From Bacillota bacterium (GTDB lineage: Bacteria > Bacillota > Clostridia > Lachnospirales > Cellulosilyticaceae), in NCBI GenBank assembly GCA_023412455.1, contig JAEYNQ010000084.1, forward strand, positions 1 through 7,191: 7,191 nt of DNA. The letters run 5' to 3'. Positions 6,120 to 7,191 of the stretch are shown piece after piece. The position numbers and the translations under genes were made by a program. The notes under the pieces are model-generated. The model saw only the letters and a program-made list of their open reading frames with translations. It was not told the DNA's origin and made no database searches. Positions within the stretch are counted from its first letter, which is position 1; every line of letters begins with the position of its first letter.

Positions 6120-7191
6120 ATGAGTACTACAATGATTGTAGATACGCTGTGGGTATTTCTTGCAGGAATTTTGGTGTTTTTTATGAATTTAGGTTTTGCG
6201 GCTGTTGAGGCAGGCTTTGCACGGTCCAAAAATACAGTCAATATTCTATCTAAAAACTTTATAGTTTTTGCCGTTTCATCCCTAGGTTTTATGTTACTGG
6301 GATGGGGACTTATGTTTGGAGGGGATAACCCTTATATTGGAACCCAACAACTTTTCATTTTAGGAAGTTCAGATCTTTCCTTTTATGATGAGACACTGAC
6401 AGCGAATGTTCCCTTTTGGGGGAAGTTTTTCTTCCAATTAGTTTTCTGTGGAACAGCTGCAACTATTGTTTCAGGTGCTGTGGCCGAACGTGTTAAGTAT
6501 ATTTCCTTTATTTTGTTCTCTTTTGTTTTGACACTTTTCATCTATCCCATTATAGGACACTGGGTATGGGGTGGTGGTTGGTTAGCTAGCCTTGGTTTTA
6601 TGGATTTTGCTGGAGATACAGTGGTTCACTCTGTTGGAGGTTGGGCAGCTTTAGCTGGCGCTTTGATTCTGGGACCTCGTATTGGGAAATACGGTAAGGA
6701 TGGTAAGATAAAGGCTATTCCAGGTCATAATATGTCCCTAGCTGTTATTGGACTTTTTGTTTTATGGTTAGGCTGGTTTGGTTTTAATCCTGGTTCGACG
6801 ATGAGTTTTCAAAATCCTTCAGATGTCATGCATATCCTTATGACAACTAATACAGCAGCGATTGCCGCAATAATAACCTCTACAGCTATTTCATGGTTAG
6901 TAATTGGCAAACCTGACTTAGGGATGACCATTAATGGCTGTCTAGCCGGTTTAGTAGGAATTACAGGAGGTTGTGCTTATGTAAGTGTTGAAAGTTCTTT
7001 AGTAATTGGTGCTATTGCAGGGGTAGTTGTTGTTTTTGCCGTTATGTTCTTTGATAAAATAAAAATCGATGACCCTGTAGGAGCTACTTCAGTCCATCTT
7101 ATTTGTGGTATTTTAGGAACTCTTTTTATTGGATTGTTTGCCCAAGAAGGCATAACAACACTTTCAGCTAAAAATGGTTTATTCTATGGTG
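6120..7191 (+). CDS. amt: Ammonium transporter (Amt family), 3' end missing
   Basis: The first 357 residues of an Amt/MEP/Rh ammonium channel in the cell membrane, which brings in ammonium as a nitrogen source. The start is ATG at 6120 with GGAGG (6108-6112) seven bases before. The frame is open to the window end; full members are about 400-470 residues, so the last helices and the cytosolic tail are off the window. By my alignment to E. coli AmtB, the outer Phe gate residues are Phe109 and Phe222, the recruitment site has Trp150 and Ser226, the conserved Asp is Asp162 in MDFAGDTVVH, and the pore twin histidines are His170 and His326 (DDPVGATSVH). TAATIVSGAVAERV (112-125) and GWFGFNPGS (218-226) are textbook family motifs. 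All key residues are present, so it should be functional. A PII gene (glnB/glnK) often follows but cannot be seen. Control may involve the hairpin at 6045-6091. Confidence 0.95.
   Translation, partial: MSTTMIVDTLWVFLAGILVFFMNLGFAAVEAGFARSKNTVNILSKNFIVFAVSSLGFMLLGWGLMFGGDNPYIGTQQLFILGSSDLSFYDETLTANVPFWGKFFFQLVFCGTAATIVSGAVAERVKYISFILFSFVLTLFIYPIIGHWVWGGGWLASLGFMDFAGDTVVHSVGGWAALAGALILGPRIGKYGKDGKIKAIPGHNMSLAVIGLFVLWLGWFGFNPGSTMSFQNPSDVMHILMTTNTAAIAAIITSTAISWLVIGKPDLGMTINGCLAGLVGITGGCAYVSVESSLVIGAIAGVVVVFAVMFFDKIKIDDPVGATSVHLICGILGTLFIGLFAQEGITTLSAKNGLFYG

Overview
The window looks like low-GC Firmicutes chromosome, most likely a clostridial or Lachnospirales-type anaerobe. This rests on strong GGAGG-type ribosome sites, AT-rich gaps, TTTACA/TATAAT-like promoters, and lipase, DUF4241 and Amt proteins that resemble versions I know from that group. 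No species can be named from sequence alone. There is no tRNA, rRNA, CRISPR array or intact mobile element.

Left part (1-2026): the 3' end of a triacylglycerol-lipase-like alpha/beta hydrolase gene is followed by a DUF4241 gene with a separate N-terminal domain. Just after the DUF4241 gene, 44 bases (1965-2008) repeat an internal piece of the lipase gene at 37/44 identity. Three of the seven differences are silent, so this is best read as the relic of a second lipase copy.

Middle part (2027-5961): an envelope-acylation locus. A DUF1624 (heparan-alpha-glucosaminide N-acetyltransferase-like) membrane protein is read leftward. Divergently, an MBOAT acyltransferase (AlgI/DltB type) and an SGNH-hydrolase-like protein with a membrane anchor and an extra C-terminal domain are read rightward as a tight two-gene operon. 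The expected division of labour is that the MBOAT protein moves acyl groups across the membrane and the SGNH protein places them on, or removes them from, an extracellular glycan. The glycan is unknown. The DUF1624 protein may be a second transmembrane acetylation route.

Right part (5962-7191): an AT-rich gap holds a plausible extended -10 promoter and, directly after its predicted start point, a 21-bp hairpin with a U-rich tail. Next comes an ammonium transporter gene (amt) that runs off the window. The hairpin ends the SGNH operon but also lies between the only visible amt promoter and the amt ribosome site, so amt may be controlled by attenuation.

No clearly undescribed system is proven here. 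The points most worth a second look are the lipase relic next to the lipase/DUF4241 pair, the hairpin ahead of amt, and the SGNH protein with a shifted catalytic Asp/Glu-His motif and an unassigned C-terminal domain.
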